40,288 nucleotides of DNA, taken from positions 5,091-45,378 of the forward strand of contig PGZR01000091.1 of assembly GCA_002841405.1 (NCBI GenBank), read 5' to 3'. Below, one piece after another: positions 17,390 to 25,124 of this stretch (positions within the stretch are counted from its first letter, which is position 1; every line of letters starts with the position of its first letter). The position numbers and the translations under genes are program-made. The notes below the pieces were generated by a model, which was given only the letters and a program-made list of their open reading frames with translations, made no database searches and was not told where the DNA came from. The stretch is from Firmicutes bacterium HGW-Firmicutes-4. Lineage in GTDB: Bacteria; Bacillota; Clostridia; Eubacteriales; Eubacteriaceae.

Positions 17390-18271
17390 CTATCCGAAAA
17401 TACTTGGCAGTGTGGTCATAATGTCATAACCAATGGCATAAACCACCATGAGCAGAAATGTAAAAAGCAAAATATAGGGGTACTTTTTAATTTTTTCCAG
17501 TCGCCGGTTCATTTCCTTTTTCAACCGGTTCTTTTCAAAAGACCGCAATTGAATCCCCAGCTGCTCAAAGTAAGCCACAATATCATCACCCCTTATAACT
17601 GCAATTAAGCCCTGGGTTACATCCGATAAAAGGGAGCTGACCACCCGGGCGTCCAGCCGGGATATCGCATTTTCATAATCCGATGTTTTCATGTCGGCAA
17701 TGGTTATTTCTACTTCTTCGCCCAGTTCGCCGTCCGAGTTTTTACGGTAATCAATCAGGATCGCCAACAGATCCTGTCGTTTTTTTATTTCCTGTTGGAC
17801 GGTATTGACAAACCGGGGTAATTCCCATTCAATTTTTTCACGACGTTTCCGCATTAACTGATCAATCTTTCCGATTTGATCTGAGAATCGCCAGAAGGCA
17901 TAAAAAAGTAGAATGAGCGTAAAAATCGGATGAACAAATACCAAGATTAAACCCAACCCGGCATAAATACCGGACTCCACAAAGGCACGTCCATAGACCA
18001 TTTCCGGGGTATCCAAAGATCCCAGGGATTTTAGGGCATTGCTCATTTTTTTACGTTTGTAGGGATTGAGCCGGACATAGGGCAGAATCAAATGGGATAC
18101 CTTAAAGATAAAGGCATCCAGAAAGTTGACCTTCTCCTTCTTTTTTTTGCCAACTGCCATGATTGTTTTTATTTCCCGATGGGATGGCACATCAAAAATG
18201 CCACCGACCAACTGAAATAATCCATAACCAAAAAGCATTGCCAGAATGATTAAATAAGCCGTGTTATTCAT
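17390..18271 (-). CDS. tadC: TadC-like pilus inner-membrane platform protein
   Basis: 293 residues with membrane helices near the N terminus (residues 4-24), in the middle (IYAGLGLILVFVHPIFTLIL region) and at the C terminus (YILLFTFLLMVVYAIGYDIM). Between the last two lies a cytoplasmic T2SF/GspF-like helical domain (RFVNTVQQEIKKRQDLLAIL...). In Tad/Flp systems TadB and TadC form the membrane platform driven by the CpaF ATPase. It follows the TadB-like gene with a 17-bp gap. TadC rather than TadB is chosen by gene order. Confidence 0.75.
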   Translation of the reverse strand: MNNTAYLIILAMLFGYGLFQLVGGIFDVPSHREIKTIMAVGKKKKEKVNFLDAFIFKVSHLILPYVRLNPYKRKKMSNALKSLGSLDTPEMVYGRAFVESGIYAGLGLILVFVHPIFTLILLFYAFWRFSDQIGKIDQLMRKRREKIEWELPRFVNTVQQEIKKRQDLLAILIDYRKNSDGELGEEVEITIADMKTSDYENAISRLDARVVSSLLSDVTQGLIAVIRGDDIVAYFEQLGIQLRSFEKNRLKKEMNRRLEKIKKYPYILLFTFLLMVVYAIGYDIMTTLPSIFG

Positions 18272-18288
18272 TATTTAGCCTCCTTTTG

Positions 18289-19242
18289 CTAACGATTGTA
18301 TTCGATGGGTTTGATATCCTTTATTGCAGCATTGAGGGAGATAAAAATGATCATCAGTACAACGGCCAGAATGATCTTCCCGCCCCATGAATCCATAAGT
18401 GCCAGGTACCAGGTTCTATTGATGAAATAAAAAAGCACCGGCACACCGACATTCATAAAAACCATGGTGAGAACAATCCGCAACGGCGTATGCATATCCG
18501 TTCCAAAGTCATCATTCGCTTCTTTGATATCCGTAAATTTACGGACAATCGCCGGCAGCGTTTCAATCAGGTTGGGATTGTCCTGGCAGGCAATCACCGC
18601 CCGGCACCACTCCTTATAAATCTGGTTATCGATCTTTTCACTCATTTCCAGCAGTGCCCCGGGAATATCCGCCGTGATATAACTGATATCAAAGACAAAG
18701 GCTTCAAACACCGGCAACAGGGGTGGATTGATATGGTGCAAATTTTCCTCAATGGCTTTGATGATATTTCGTGATCGACTGTAGGAAGTCGTGATCACCG
18801 ACAGTGTTTTATTGAGTTCATCATTTAATTCCTTCCGATAGGTTATTTCTGCCAGTTTGATGTACCAGAACGGGAATAAAGCCAGACCAACGCCAAGCAC
18901 TGCTGATATTAAAATGTTCTCCATCATTAATCCAAGAATCAGACCCACAATAAACAGAATTGTTGCTGCCATCACCAGAATGGTAAAAACACTTTCCCGA
19001 TTGGTTGTTTTTAAGATCATCTGGGCTTCCCGGATGGTTGTGGTCAGTCCCTGAAATGGCGACCTTCGAAATAGTAACCTTCGCTTTTTCGGGACGGTCT
19101 TTTTAATCACCGATTGAATATCCTGCTTATCATTGACGACCCGATCCATGAGCTGGCTTGTCAGATCAAAAGGGGATACGTTAAATAACAGGCACAGGCC
19201 CGCAATCAGCAGCGCAAAAATTAAAAAGCTTATCCCGTTCAT
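18289..19242 (-). CDS. tadB: TadB-like pilus inner-membrane platform protein
   Basis: 317 residues. An N-terminal helix, a double helix around residues 85-130 (VFTILVMAATILFIVGLILG), a T2SF-type cytoplasmic domain with a TTSYSRSRNIIKAIEENLHH segment and two C-terminal helices give the TadB layout. It overlaps the CpaF gene by 4 bases (ATGA), as usual in tad operons. It is the partner of the TadC-like protein in the platform that anchors pilus growth. Confidence 0.78.
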   Translation of the reverse strand: MNGISFLIFALLIAGLCLLFNVSPFDLTSQLMDRVVNDKQDIQSVIKKTVPKKRRLLFRRSPFQGLTTTIREAQMILKTTNRESVFTILVMAATILFIVGLILGLMMENILISAVLGVGLALFPFWYIKLAEITYRKELNDELNKTLSVITTSYSRSRNIIKAIEENLHHINPPLLPVFEAFVFDISYITADIPGALLEMSEKIDNQIYKEWCRAVIACQDNPNLIETLPAIVRKFTDIKEANDDFGTDMHTPLRIVLTMVFMNVGVPVLFYFINRTWYLALMDSWGGKIILAVVLMIIFISLNAAIKDIKPIEYNR

Positions 19243-20576
19243 CGCGCCTTTCCATCCTCGTCTAACTGCTTATCAATGAAACGCTCCAGGGTACGGGTCG
19301 GAACACCATTGGTAATCAGCCACTGTTGCAGACTTTTTGACATGTTGTTACGCTTAACAAAATGTCCTTTAATGACTGTCTTTTCATCTGAAATTTTTTC
19401 CGAGCTGTCAATTTCATAGTCATACAACGTCCGGAAGTTTGAATTCCCATGTTCATCCACAATACATTCGGTGATCTCCATGACTTTTCGGGAGTAATCG
19501 TCCAGACGCTTACAGAAGATAGCAATGGTAAAGGCTTCGCATACCAGTCGGTACAGCACCTTATCCTCCAAAGTAGAATCCATCATACAGAGGGTCAGCA
19601 TCCGGGTATAGGCTGCCCGGCAGGAGTTGGCGTGGGTGGTTGTCAAAACCGCATGGCCGGTTCGGGCTGCTTCCTGGGCAGCATAAGCTTCTTCCCCTTT
19701 CATTTCCTGGGGGACGATAATATCCGGATCACAGGTCAGGGCTGTTTTTAATAACTCTCTTGAGTTAATCGACCCATGGGTTTTCCAGTGAACCACGTTA
19801 TTATCGATAATCCCATTTTCATCCCGGGTTACTAAATCCAGTTCTCTGACATTTTCTTCAATGGAAACGATCCGCTTTCGTTTATCCACATCTCCGAGAA
19901 TTCCGTCTAAAGTTGTCGTTTTTCCGGAGCTGGTCGATCCGGCTACAACCCCACTCAAGCCACTGGAAGCGCACAGATTGATAAAATCAAACATTTCCTC
20001 TGTGAGGGTTTCCTTCCTGATTAAATCATTCCTTCTTAGTTTACTGGGATTGACAAAACGGATTGATGCCTGAACGCCCCTTTCCTCATCGATAATCGGT
20101 GGGCAAACTGCGGTGATTCGAATATTATTTTTTAAGTACCCAGTCACAACAGGTGTTGCAGCGGATAAGGTTTTTTCTGATTGCTGAAATAATAATCGGA
20201 TCATGATGTTTTTGGCTGATTCGGCTGACAGGAAAGTTTCCGGGGCACGAACCACATCCCCATTTTTATAATGCAGCACCACACTATCAAAACTATTGAC
20301 ATTGACTTCCTCCAGCTCCTTATCCTCATTTTCCAGATAAGGCGTTAAAATTCCGTATTCCCCCATTTCTGAAAAGATCCGATTAAGCAGCTCAATGCTG
20401 GTGTATCCATCGATTAATACACGATGATCTTCAATATACTTACGAATATCTTTCTTAATCAACGCCTCATTTTTTTTGACATCACCCAGCGCCTTGGAAT
20501 TGGTTCGGCTGATATACTGTTGAATACGCCCGATCAGATCCAGCAGCTCCTGATTGCGCTTGTATTGACTGTTCAT
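19239..20576 (-). CDS. cpaF: CpaF/TadA-type secretion ATPase
   Basis: 445 residues. The Walker A motif GSTSSGKT is at residues 213-220, followed by the Asp box region IVSIEENVRELDL, the Walker B-like DPDIIVPQEMKGEEA and the His box TGHAVLTTTHAN: all signatures of the VirB11/PulE-type CpaF family. These hexameric ATPases power Tad pilus polymerisation; a VirB11-like role for the conjugation channel is also possible since no other VirB11 is seen. An RNA-type or membrane segment is absent. It overlaps both neighbours by 4 bases (cpaE upstream, tadB downstream). Confidence 0.88.
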   Translation of the reverse strand: MNSQYKRNQELLDLIGRIQQYISRTNSKALGDVKKNEALIKKDIRKYIEDHRVLIDGYTSIELLNRIFSEMGEYGILTPYLENEDKELEEVNVNSFDSVVLHYKNGDVVRAPETFLSAESAKNIMIRLLFQQSEKTLSAATPVVTGYLKNNIRITAVCPPIIDEERGVQASIRFVNPSKLRRNDLIRKETLTEEMFDFINLCASSGLSGVVAGSTSSGKTTTLDGILGDVDKRKRIVSIEENVRELDLVTRDENGIIDNNVVHWKTHGSINSRELLKTALTCDPDIIVPQEMKGEEAYAAQEAARTGHAVLTTTHANSCRAAYTRMLTLCMMDSTLEDKVLYRLVCEAFTIAIFCKRLDDYSRKVMEITECIVDEHGNSNFRTLYDYEIDSSEKISDEKTVIKGHFVKRNNMSKSLQQWLITNGVPTRTLERFIDKQLDEDGKAR

Positions 20577-21454
20577 TCGATTTCCTCCTTCGCTTTTCTA
20601 AATGGAATTTTAAAAAGCTTACGTTTCGGACTTTTTTCTTTTTTAATGCGCTCTTTTTTTTGCCGTTTTTTTTGATTTCCCGATTTTCTTTTTTTATTTT
20701 TCTGATCCTTGCTTTCTTCTTCCTGGATCAGCTCCTGACTTAACTGGTTGAGTGCATCCACAAACTCCCGATTCCGTTTGGTTTGTTTAAGGGACTTAAT
20801 GGATGTTTCCTCCAGATAAGCCATCTGAATATCCATACTGTAAGGAAAGGCATAATCGACGCCCCCGTATTTATCCCCCACCAGCAGCCAGGAGTCAAAA
20901 TCCCAGGGGTTATTCAATACCCGGATAACATTGTCCCGAAACCCGGTAAAGTCCTGGAGCATGGCAGTGGTTCCATTAAAAAAGGAGATGCTTTTTAAAT
21001 CACCGCCACCGACCATCACACACTTTCCATAACGTAATCCATACTGGGTAATCCAATCGTTGTGAAAGTTGGATTGACCATCAACGATGGCATATTTAAA
21101 CTTCTGGCCCAGGGTAACAAACAGGTCAATGACCTGGGGTTCCACCACCTCCGGATAACTGAGCTTGGAATCCTCACTGCGGTATCCCAAAAAAGCCAGG
21201 TATTTATTCTTGGGGTGATTGACTAACGTTTTTAGCAGTTCTTCCTGGTCAAACCCGGCCATGGTAATAATCTTTCCCAGAGATCCACCTTCCTTATTGA
21301 GACTGGGAAAGAGATAGGATAAGGGACTGGCCTGATCTTCGGTGAAAATCAGAACCACATTTTCCTTTGTTTCTTCACTGATTTTCTTGGCCAACTCCAA
21401 ACTGAGGGTTGTTTTCCCACCCCCCGGGGATCCCCATACGGTGATTACTTCCAT
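20573..21454 (-). CDS. cpaE: CpaE/TadZ-like P-loop ATPase
   Basis: 293 residues starting MEVITVWGSPGGGKTTLSLE, a ParA/MinD-type deviant Walker A at the very N terminus. Later segments YAIVDGQSNFHNDW and VMVGGGDLKSISF fit the Walker B and sensor parts. The last ~50 residues are extremely lysine-rich (KKRKSGNQKKRQKKERIKK), an unusual tail that could bind DNA, RNA or membrane. TadZ/CpaE proteins position the Tad apparatus. It overlaps cpaF by 4 bases and the upstream 51-aa gene by 10 bases. Confidence 0.78.
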   Translation of the reverse strand: MEVITVWGSPGGGKTTLSLELAKKISEETKENVVLIFTEDQASPLSYLFPSLNKEGGSLGKIITMAGFDQEELLKTLVNHPKNKYLAFLGYRSEDSKLSYPEVVEPQVIDLFVTLGQKFKYAIVDGQSNFHNDWITQYGLRYGKCVMVGGGDLKSISFFNGTTAMLQDFTGFRDNVIRVLNNPWDFDSWLLVGDKYGGVDYAFPYSMDIQMAYLEETSIKSLKQTKRNREFVDALNQLSQELIQEEESKDQKNKKRKSGNQKKRQKKERIKKEKSPKRKLFKIPFRKAKEEIE

Positions 21455-21600
21455 ACTGACGCCTCCTTTTCCATTATTGCGTGATGCTCGCTTTTCGGAT
21501 CAATAAAAATTATCTTCTTGTCTTTTAAAAATTCACTCAATCGTTGAAAATCACAACGCATTCCCATAAACCTGCTTGATGGTTCCTGGTTTTGCTCCAT
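21445..21600 (-). CDS. Small protein of unknown function (51 aa)
   Basis: ATG 21600 is preceded by GGAGGATATA, a near-ideal ribosome binding site. The product (MEQNQEPSSRFMGMRCDFQR, then LSEFLKDKKIIFIDPKSEHH) is soluble and has no recognised family. It overlaps the cpaE start by 10 bases, implying translational coupling and perhaps a function with CpaE. A longer in-frame reading upstream would run through two palindromic sites and lacks a ribosome binding site, so it was not used. Confidence 0.65.
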   Translation of the reverse strand: MEQNQEPSSRFMGMRCDFQRLSEFLKDKKIIFIDPKSEHHAIMEKEASVWK

Positions 21601-21625
21601 TATATCCTCCGTTTCCTGATCATTT

Positions 21626-21642
21626 TGTTTCCCGAGGAAACA
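21626..21642. repeat. 17-bp palindromic site (copy 6)
   Basis: TGTTTCCCGAGGAAACA; one of a pair 47 bp apart between cpaB and the 51-aa gene. A half site GTTTCCTGA lies 15 bp to its left. Confidence 0.92.
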
Positions 21643-21672
21643 AGATCGTAAATCGTCCAATCCATCATTTCC

Positions 21673-21689
21673 TGTTTCCCGAGGAAACA
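21673..21689. repeat. 17-bp palindromic site (copy 7)
   Basis: TGTTTCCCGAGGAAACA, two bases beyond the cpaB stop codon. Confidence 0.92.
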
Positions 21690-21691
21690 AC

Positions 21692-22411
21692 TTAAATGCC
21701 ACCCGCCTTAAATACTTCTTCCTGTTTTTGTAAAAACTGGTTGGCTGTATCTTCATCCCCTCGATACATCAGGGCAAAGATGATATTACCATTCTTTTCC
21801 AAACCTGTGAGCAGCTGGGCCTGGGCTTTATTGACCAGCAGGGTCACCGTCGCCGGCAGCTCCGTATCATCTGAGAGTTTTTCTCCACCCATATCCACCC
21901 CGGTCTGGGTGGTCACCGCCAGAACTTTGACATATTGCAGTTCGGGATAAACGGTGCTCCGGTTACCCACTGCTTCGGCATTATTTAAAATCATCACCAC
22001 ATCCCCAGGCATCAGCTTTCCGGAAATCCCATTAGCAAAGTCCTTGATGGTGACCGAAACAATCTGTTTCCCGCCATCCAGGGCACTCATATAGTTCCCA
22101 CTGGTGATCATGTCATTAACCAACTTGCTTTGCAGGACATAATCACCGGATTCCAGCTTTGCGGTGGAATACTTACCAATGACCTCATTCTTATTTTTGA
22201 TGGCGTTAGCCGGCAAGTTATATCCGCTAACCTCCACTTCCTCAACATTCCGTTCGGTGAGTTGATCCCCCACCCGGATGGTTTCTTTGACCCGTACAAT
22301 CGTTGTGGTATTGCCAATCATTCCTGTGCCTAGGGGCACAATCACCCAGGATAATAACAACGCAAAGACGACTACAAAAAAACCAATCAGCATCTTACCT
22401 CCATTTTTCAC
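21692..22411 (-). CDS. cpaB: CpaB/RcpC-like pilus assembly protein (SAF domain)
   Basis: A GTG at 22411 overlaps the TGA of the prepilin peptidase gene (GTGA), and an ATG six codons further in follows GGAGGTAAG; both are plausible. 239 residues. One N-terminal membrane helix (MLIGFFVVVFALLLSWVIVP) is followed by a SAF-domain segment (VKETIRVGDQLTERNVEEVE, GYNLPANAI, LESGDYVLQSKLV) and a C-terminal beta-rich domain with SGKLMPGDVVMIL. This is the CpaB/RcpC layout; the protein lies outside the membrane and is required for Tad pilus export. Confidence 0.78.
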   Translation of the reverse strand: MKNGGKMLIGFFVVVFALLLSWVIVPLGTGMIGNTTTIVRVKETIRVGDQLTERNVEEVEVSGYNLPANAIKNKNEVIGKYSTAKLESGDYVLQSKLVNDMITSGNYMSALDGGKQIVSVTIKDFANGISGKLMPGDVVMILNNAEAVGNRSTVYPELQYVKVLAVTTQTGVDMGGEKLSDDTELPATVTLLVNKAQAQLLTGLEKNGNIIFALMYRGDEDTANQFLQKQEEVFKAGGI

Positions 22412-23001
22412 TGATACACCATCCTTTCTAACAGCATTAAAGCAATCATAAAACCCGAGCACAGAAATGGTGCGAAGGCAAACACTTCATTGCGCTTCAG
22501 ATGCCTGGCCCGGGACCATAGCATACTTAAGAGTAATCCGATCATTAGACCGGTTACGCCAGCATCCCATCCCAGATAAAACCCACAAGCGGTGACAAGT
22601 TTAACATCCCCTAAGCCAATAGCCTGATCCTGTTTGGTTGTTTTTTTAATTAGCCAGCCAGAAACAGCCATCAGACTTCCCAGCGTCACTGCCCCAGGGA
22701 TGGCCTGCTTCATTAACCATTCCCCGTTGATCCCAAGACAACCCACTAACAAAATCAGGGGATGGACAAATCGGGGTATCGTTTTTGTCTTAAAATCGAA
22801 GTATCCGACGTAAAACATCAGACACAAAAACAATCCGGTGCGTAAAATAATCACCGGATCATCAATCACCAATAATAAAAATAATAAAGGCGTTACCACA
22901 ATGAATGTCGTGGATAAAAACGCCTTTTCAAACTGCCTTTTTAATACCGATCCCATATAGAACCAGCACCCCAATACGCCGGCAAACCCTAATGCTGCCA
23001 T
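22408..23001 (-). CDS. tadV: Prepilin peptidase (A24 family, TadV/CpaA-like)
   Basis: ATG 23001 follows AGGAGGGGAA. 197 residues, about six membrane helices. The two catalytic aspartates are visible: YVGYFDFKTKTIPRF and the GxGD motif in AIGLGDVKLVTACG. Short length without the N-methylase domain is typical of the CpaA/TadV type that processes Flp and TadE-like pilins. It overlaps cpaB by 4 bases and follows the PrgI-like gene by 8 bases, physically joining conjugation and pilus genes. Confidence 0.85.
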   Translation of the reverse strand: MAALGFAGVLGCWFYMGSVLKRQFEKAFLSTTFIVVTPLLFLLLVIDDPVIILRTGLFLCLMFYVGYFDFKTKTIPRFVHPLILLVGCLGINGEWLMKQAIPGAVTLGSLMAVSGWLIKKTTKQDQAIGLGDVKLVTACGFYLGWDAGVTGLMIGLLLSMLWSRARHLKRNEVFAFAPFLCSGFMIALMLLERMVYQ

Positions 23002-23009
23002 TTCCCCTC

Positions 23010-23330
23010 CTATTCCCACTCATTTAAATGGATGTAGGCATAGTGCTTACGGCCCCGATAATAACTGATGATGTGCGAAAGCATATCCAGAAAAGACTGA
23101 TTATCTTTCTCGCTTTTCTTCAAAATCAGATAAGAAGACAACAGAATCGCCAGGCCACCGAAAAATGTTCCGATGGGATCGGCAAAGGTAACATAGTAAA
23201 GGGCACACAGAATGACGGTGATGCAGACCATCACTCCCATCAGGAATACTTCCTTTACCTCCATTCCCTCAATCACCTGACGGTTGGCTTTAATCCCCAT
23301 GGGGATATACAGTTCCTCGTGATACTCCAT
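23010..23330 (-). CDS. PrgI/VirB3-like small membrane protein
   Basis: ATG 23330 follows AAAGGAGGAATTG; 106 residues. A short N-terminal stretch YIPMGIKANRQVIEGMEVKE precedes two adjoining membrane helices (VFLMGVMVCITVILCALYYV and IGTFFGGLAILLSSYLIL), then a charged tail. This is the layout of PrgI/VirB3-like mating-channel proteins of Gram-positive conjugation systems (compare DUF5592-like proteins). The assignment is by topology and neighbours (VirB6-like upstream). It ends with NEWE, weakly similar to the tail motif, but shorter. Confidence 0.55.
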   Translation of the reverse strand: MEYHEELYIPMGIKANRQVIEGMEVKEVFLMGVMVCITVILCALYYVTFADPIGTFFGGLAILLSSYLILKKSEKDNQSFLDMLSHIISYYRGRKHYAYIHLNEWE

Positions 23331-23346
23331 CAATTCCTCCTTTCTC

Positions 23347-23363
23347 TGTTTCCCGAGGAAACA
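23347..23363. repeat. 17-bp palindromic site (copy 8)
   Basis: TGTTTCCCGAGGAAACA, three bases beyond the stop of the 75-aa gene and 17 bases before ATG 23330 (overlapping its upstream region). Confidence 0.92.
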
Positions 23364-23366
23364 GCT

Positions 23367-23594
23367 TTATGTGATATAAGCCAGAATCACATCCCGAAAC
23401 GGGATCAGGGTATTGACAATGACACAGAAGATTAAAACGTGTCGGATCCGCCGGATATATACACCCCTTTCGTCTGGCGAATGAATCATATGGGTAATAC
23501 AATAACCCACCCGAAAGGCAACACCAACATTGATCAAGGTGAGCAGTAGGCCGTAGATGTTATTCAGATCCGCAAAATAATCAATGGTTTCCAT
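23367..23594 (-). CDS. Small two-helix membrane protein (75 aa)
   Basis: 75 residues, ATG 23594 preceded by GAAAGGAGT. Two hydrophobic segments (IYGLLLTLINVGVAFRVGYC and HVLIFCVIVNTLIPFRDVIL) flank a charged loop HSPDERGVYIRRIR. No family recognised. Size, topology and position between VirB6-like and PrgI-like genes make a mating-channel subunit likely. It could be a VirB2-type pilin or an accessory membrane subunit; neither is provable from the sequence. Confidence 0.6.
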   Translation of the reverse strand: METIDYFADLNNIYGLLLTLINVGVAFRVGYCITHMIHSPDERGVYIRRIRHVLIFCVIVNTLIPFRDVILAYIT

Positions 23595-23623
23595 GAGACT
23601 CCTTTCTCCGCAATTTTCTGTTT

Positions 23624-24442
23624 TTATTTTACCGACCGCACGGCCACCTCCGTGACTCGGGCAATGGTTAACGCCTTTCCCGATAAATTGGCATTGCCAG
23701 CATGAACCATAAACTGTTGTAGTAAGACCGGTGTGGAAATTCCCGCTGCCAGGGCACCAAAGCCAATGGCAAAATCACCGGTGGCCATCAGTACATAGGA
23801 TAGTGACAACAGTGACAGCTGGATAATGGTGGTAATCCCGGCCTTGAAAAAGGTCATCATAAAGGGGGCAAACACCCCGTTGTCACTTTCAATGAGTCCC
23901 ACACAGGCCAGTGGAAAACCGATCTGCATGATCCACATCTGAAAACCCCGGGCCAGCATTTGAAAATAGAGGATCAATGCACCAATGAAAAAAACAAGCA
24001 CCGCAAATGGCCCCATATTTGCTTCAATTAAGTTCTTAACATAGTTTTCTTCGTATAGAAACTCTGAATTCATACTGTTCAAGATTTCATACAGCACCCC
24101 CGTACACACCCGGGCAAAGATCTGATAGAGCATCGGAAAAGCCACAATCATGACCACCGCTTTAACCGTTCGTTGCAGCATCGCCATGGGATCGCTATCC
24201 GGATCACCGCCTGTCCAGGTGATATAGGTTTCAAAGCCACTCTTAGAAAACTTAATTACCAATAGTAATAGGGCCAGTTGATAAAAAATTTGCGTCAGCC
24301 CTGTGGACAAATCGAGTCCCGAAACATCTCCGATATATTTATCGATGTAAAACACCTGCTCCGCCAGATTCTTGATGCTGCCGGTGATCACTCCGCTATT
24401 ATTAACTGAATCATAAATGAAATTTTTAAAGATTGTATACAT
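23624..24442 (-). CDS. VirB6/TrbL-like conjugation membrane protein
   Basis: 272 residues with five to six membrane helices (LTQIFYQLALLLLVIKFS, VMIVAFPMLYQIFARV, FAVLVFFIGALILYF, MQIGFPLACVGLI, TTIIQLSLLSLSYVL). A conserved-looking GFPLACVGLIESDNG segment and the FQMLARGFQMWIMQIG stretch match TrbL/VirB6-type proteins, which line the inner-membrane channel. ATG 24442 follows GAGAGAAGGAAGAA. A terminator lies directly in its leader behind the pilin-like gene, which may reduce its expression relative to the pilin. Confidence 0.7.
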   Translation of the reverse strand: MYTIFKNFIYDSVNNSGVITGSIKNLAEQVFYIDKYIGDVSGLDLSTGLTQIFYQLALLLLVIKFSKSGFETYITWTGGDPDSDPMAMLQRTVKAVVMIVAFPMLYQIFARVCTGVLYEILNSMNSEFLYEENYVKNLIEANMGPFAVLVFFIGALILYFQMLARGFQMWIMQIGFPLACVGLIESDNGVFAPFMMTFFKAGITTIIQLSLLSLSYVLMATGDFAIGFGALAAGISTPVLLQQFMVHAGNANLSGKALTIARVTEVAVRSVK

Positions 24443-24463
24443 GGTTCTTCCTTCTCTCTTTGA

Positions 24464-24503
24464 TAAAAAAAGAAAAAGAACGGTTCAAACCACAACCGTT
24501 CTT
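24464..24503 (-). terminator. Intrinsic terminator between the pilin-like and VirB6-like genes
   Basis: Minus strand GAACGGTT-GTGGTTTG-AACCGTTC then TTTTTCTTTTTTT. It is about 20 bases before the start of the VirB6-like gene and so could set a pilin:channel ratio. Confidence 0.78.
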
Positions 24504-24518
24504 CTTAAATCTTTGCAT

Positions 24519-24776
24519 TTAAGATGTGGGGATATTTGAGAACAACGCTTGAATGTTTGAAGTAATCGACGGCAAAATCGTATTCCCAATGATGTCCCGA
24601 AATCCATACAAAAACAGTGCCACGCCCAGCAACCCGACAATCCACATCCCCGCGCCCTCAATAATTGAACCGGAATCGGTTTTCACTTCTTTCGCTTCGC
24701 CGTTTACAAATTTTGCGTGCTTAAGCACTAGGGATCTGCCCAACGATTCTGCGACATTTTTTAATTTTAAAGCCAT
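24519..24776 (-). CDS. Candidate Flp-type or VirB2-type pilin (85 aa)
   Basis: ATG 24776 follows AAAGGAGAAATTTA. A 37-residue basic leader (LKLKNVAESLGRSLVLKHAK...) ends in TDSGSIIEGAGMW, then one hydrophobic helix (WIVGLLGVALFLYGF) and a polar end. A glutamate shortly before the hydrophobic core is the pattern recognised by Tad prepilin peptidases in Flp pilins (Glu at about +5), and the window encodes such a peptidase. No other Flp candidate was found, so this is the best major-pilin guess; a VirB2-like conjugation pilin is the alternative. Confidence 0.5.
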   Translation of the reverse strand: MALKLKNVAESLGRSLVLKHAKFVNGEAKEVKTDSGSIIEGAGMWIVGLLGVALFLYGFRDIIGNTILPSITSNIQALFSNIPTS

Positions 24777-24812
24777 TAAATTTCTCCTTTAAATATTATT
24801 TTTAATTTCTCA

Positions 24813-24829
24813 TGTTTCCTCGGGAAACA
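24813..24829. repeat. 17-bp palindromic site (copy 9)
   Basis: TGTTTCCTCGGGAAACA, five bases beyond the stop of the 83-aa gene. Confidence 0.92.
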
Positions 24830-24834
24830 ACTTT

Positions 24835-25086
24835 TCAGGAACTCGGGAAGTAGCTTAAGAGCATGGTGATAAAACCATTGACCGTCATTCCAATAACCAG
24901 ATAGACCAGCGTCGTTTTCATGTTTTCTTTATACTTAATTTTTTCATGATCGTCAGCCTGTAGCCGTTTGACCACATTCCAGCCGATGACAATCAGCGCC
25001 AAAAGCGGCAAAACAATATAGAGTGCCAGGGACGCATCGGTCAAAAGCTTAACTAATCCGGTTACCCATACAAATTCTGTCAACAT
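24835..25086 (-). CDS. Small two-helix conjugation membrane protein (83 aa)
   Basis: ATG 25086 is about 8 bases behind AAAGGAGG; earlier ATG/GTG codons sit on top of that site. Two helices (ALYIVLPLLALIVIGWNVV and TTLVYLVIGMTVNGFITML) are separated by a charged loop ADDHEKIKYKEN. This is the VirB2/TrbC-like or Maff2-like topology often found directly after the VirD4 gene in Gram-positive elements. It lies 38 bases after virD4. A pilin-type or channel subunit is likely; family not certain. Confidence 0.6.
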   Translation of the reverse strand: MLTEFVWVTGLVKLLTDASLALYIVLPLLALIVIGWNVVKRLQADDHEKIKYKENMKTTLVYLVIGMTVNGFITMLLSYFPSS

Positions 25087-25124
25087 CGCCATCACCTCCT
25101 TTCATCAGAAGTTTCAACGCTTCC

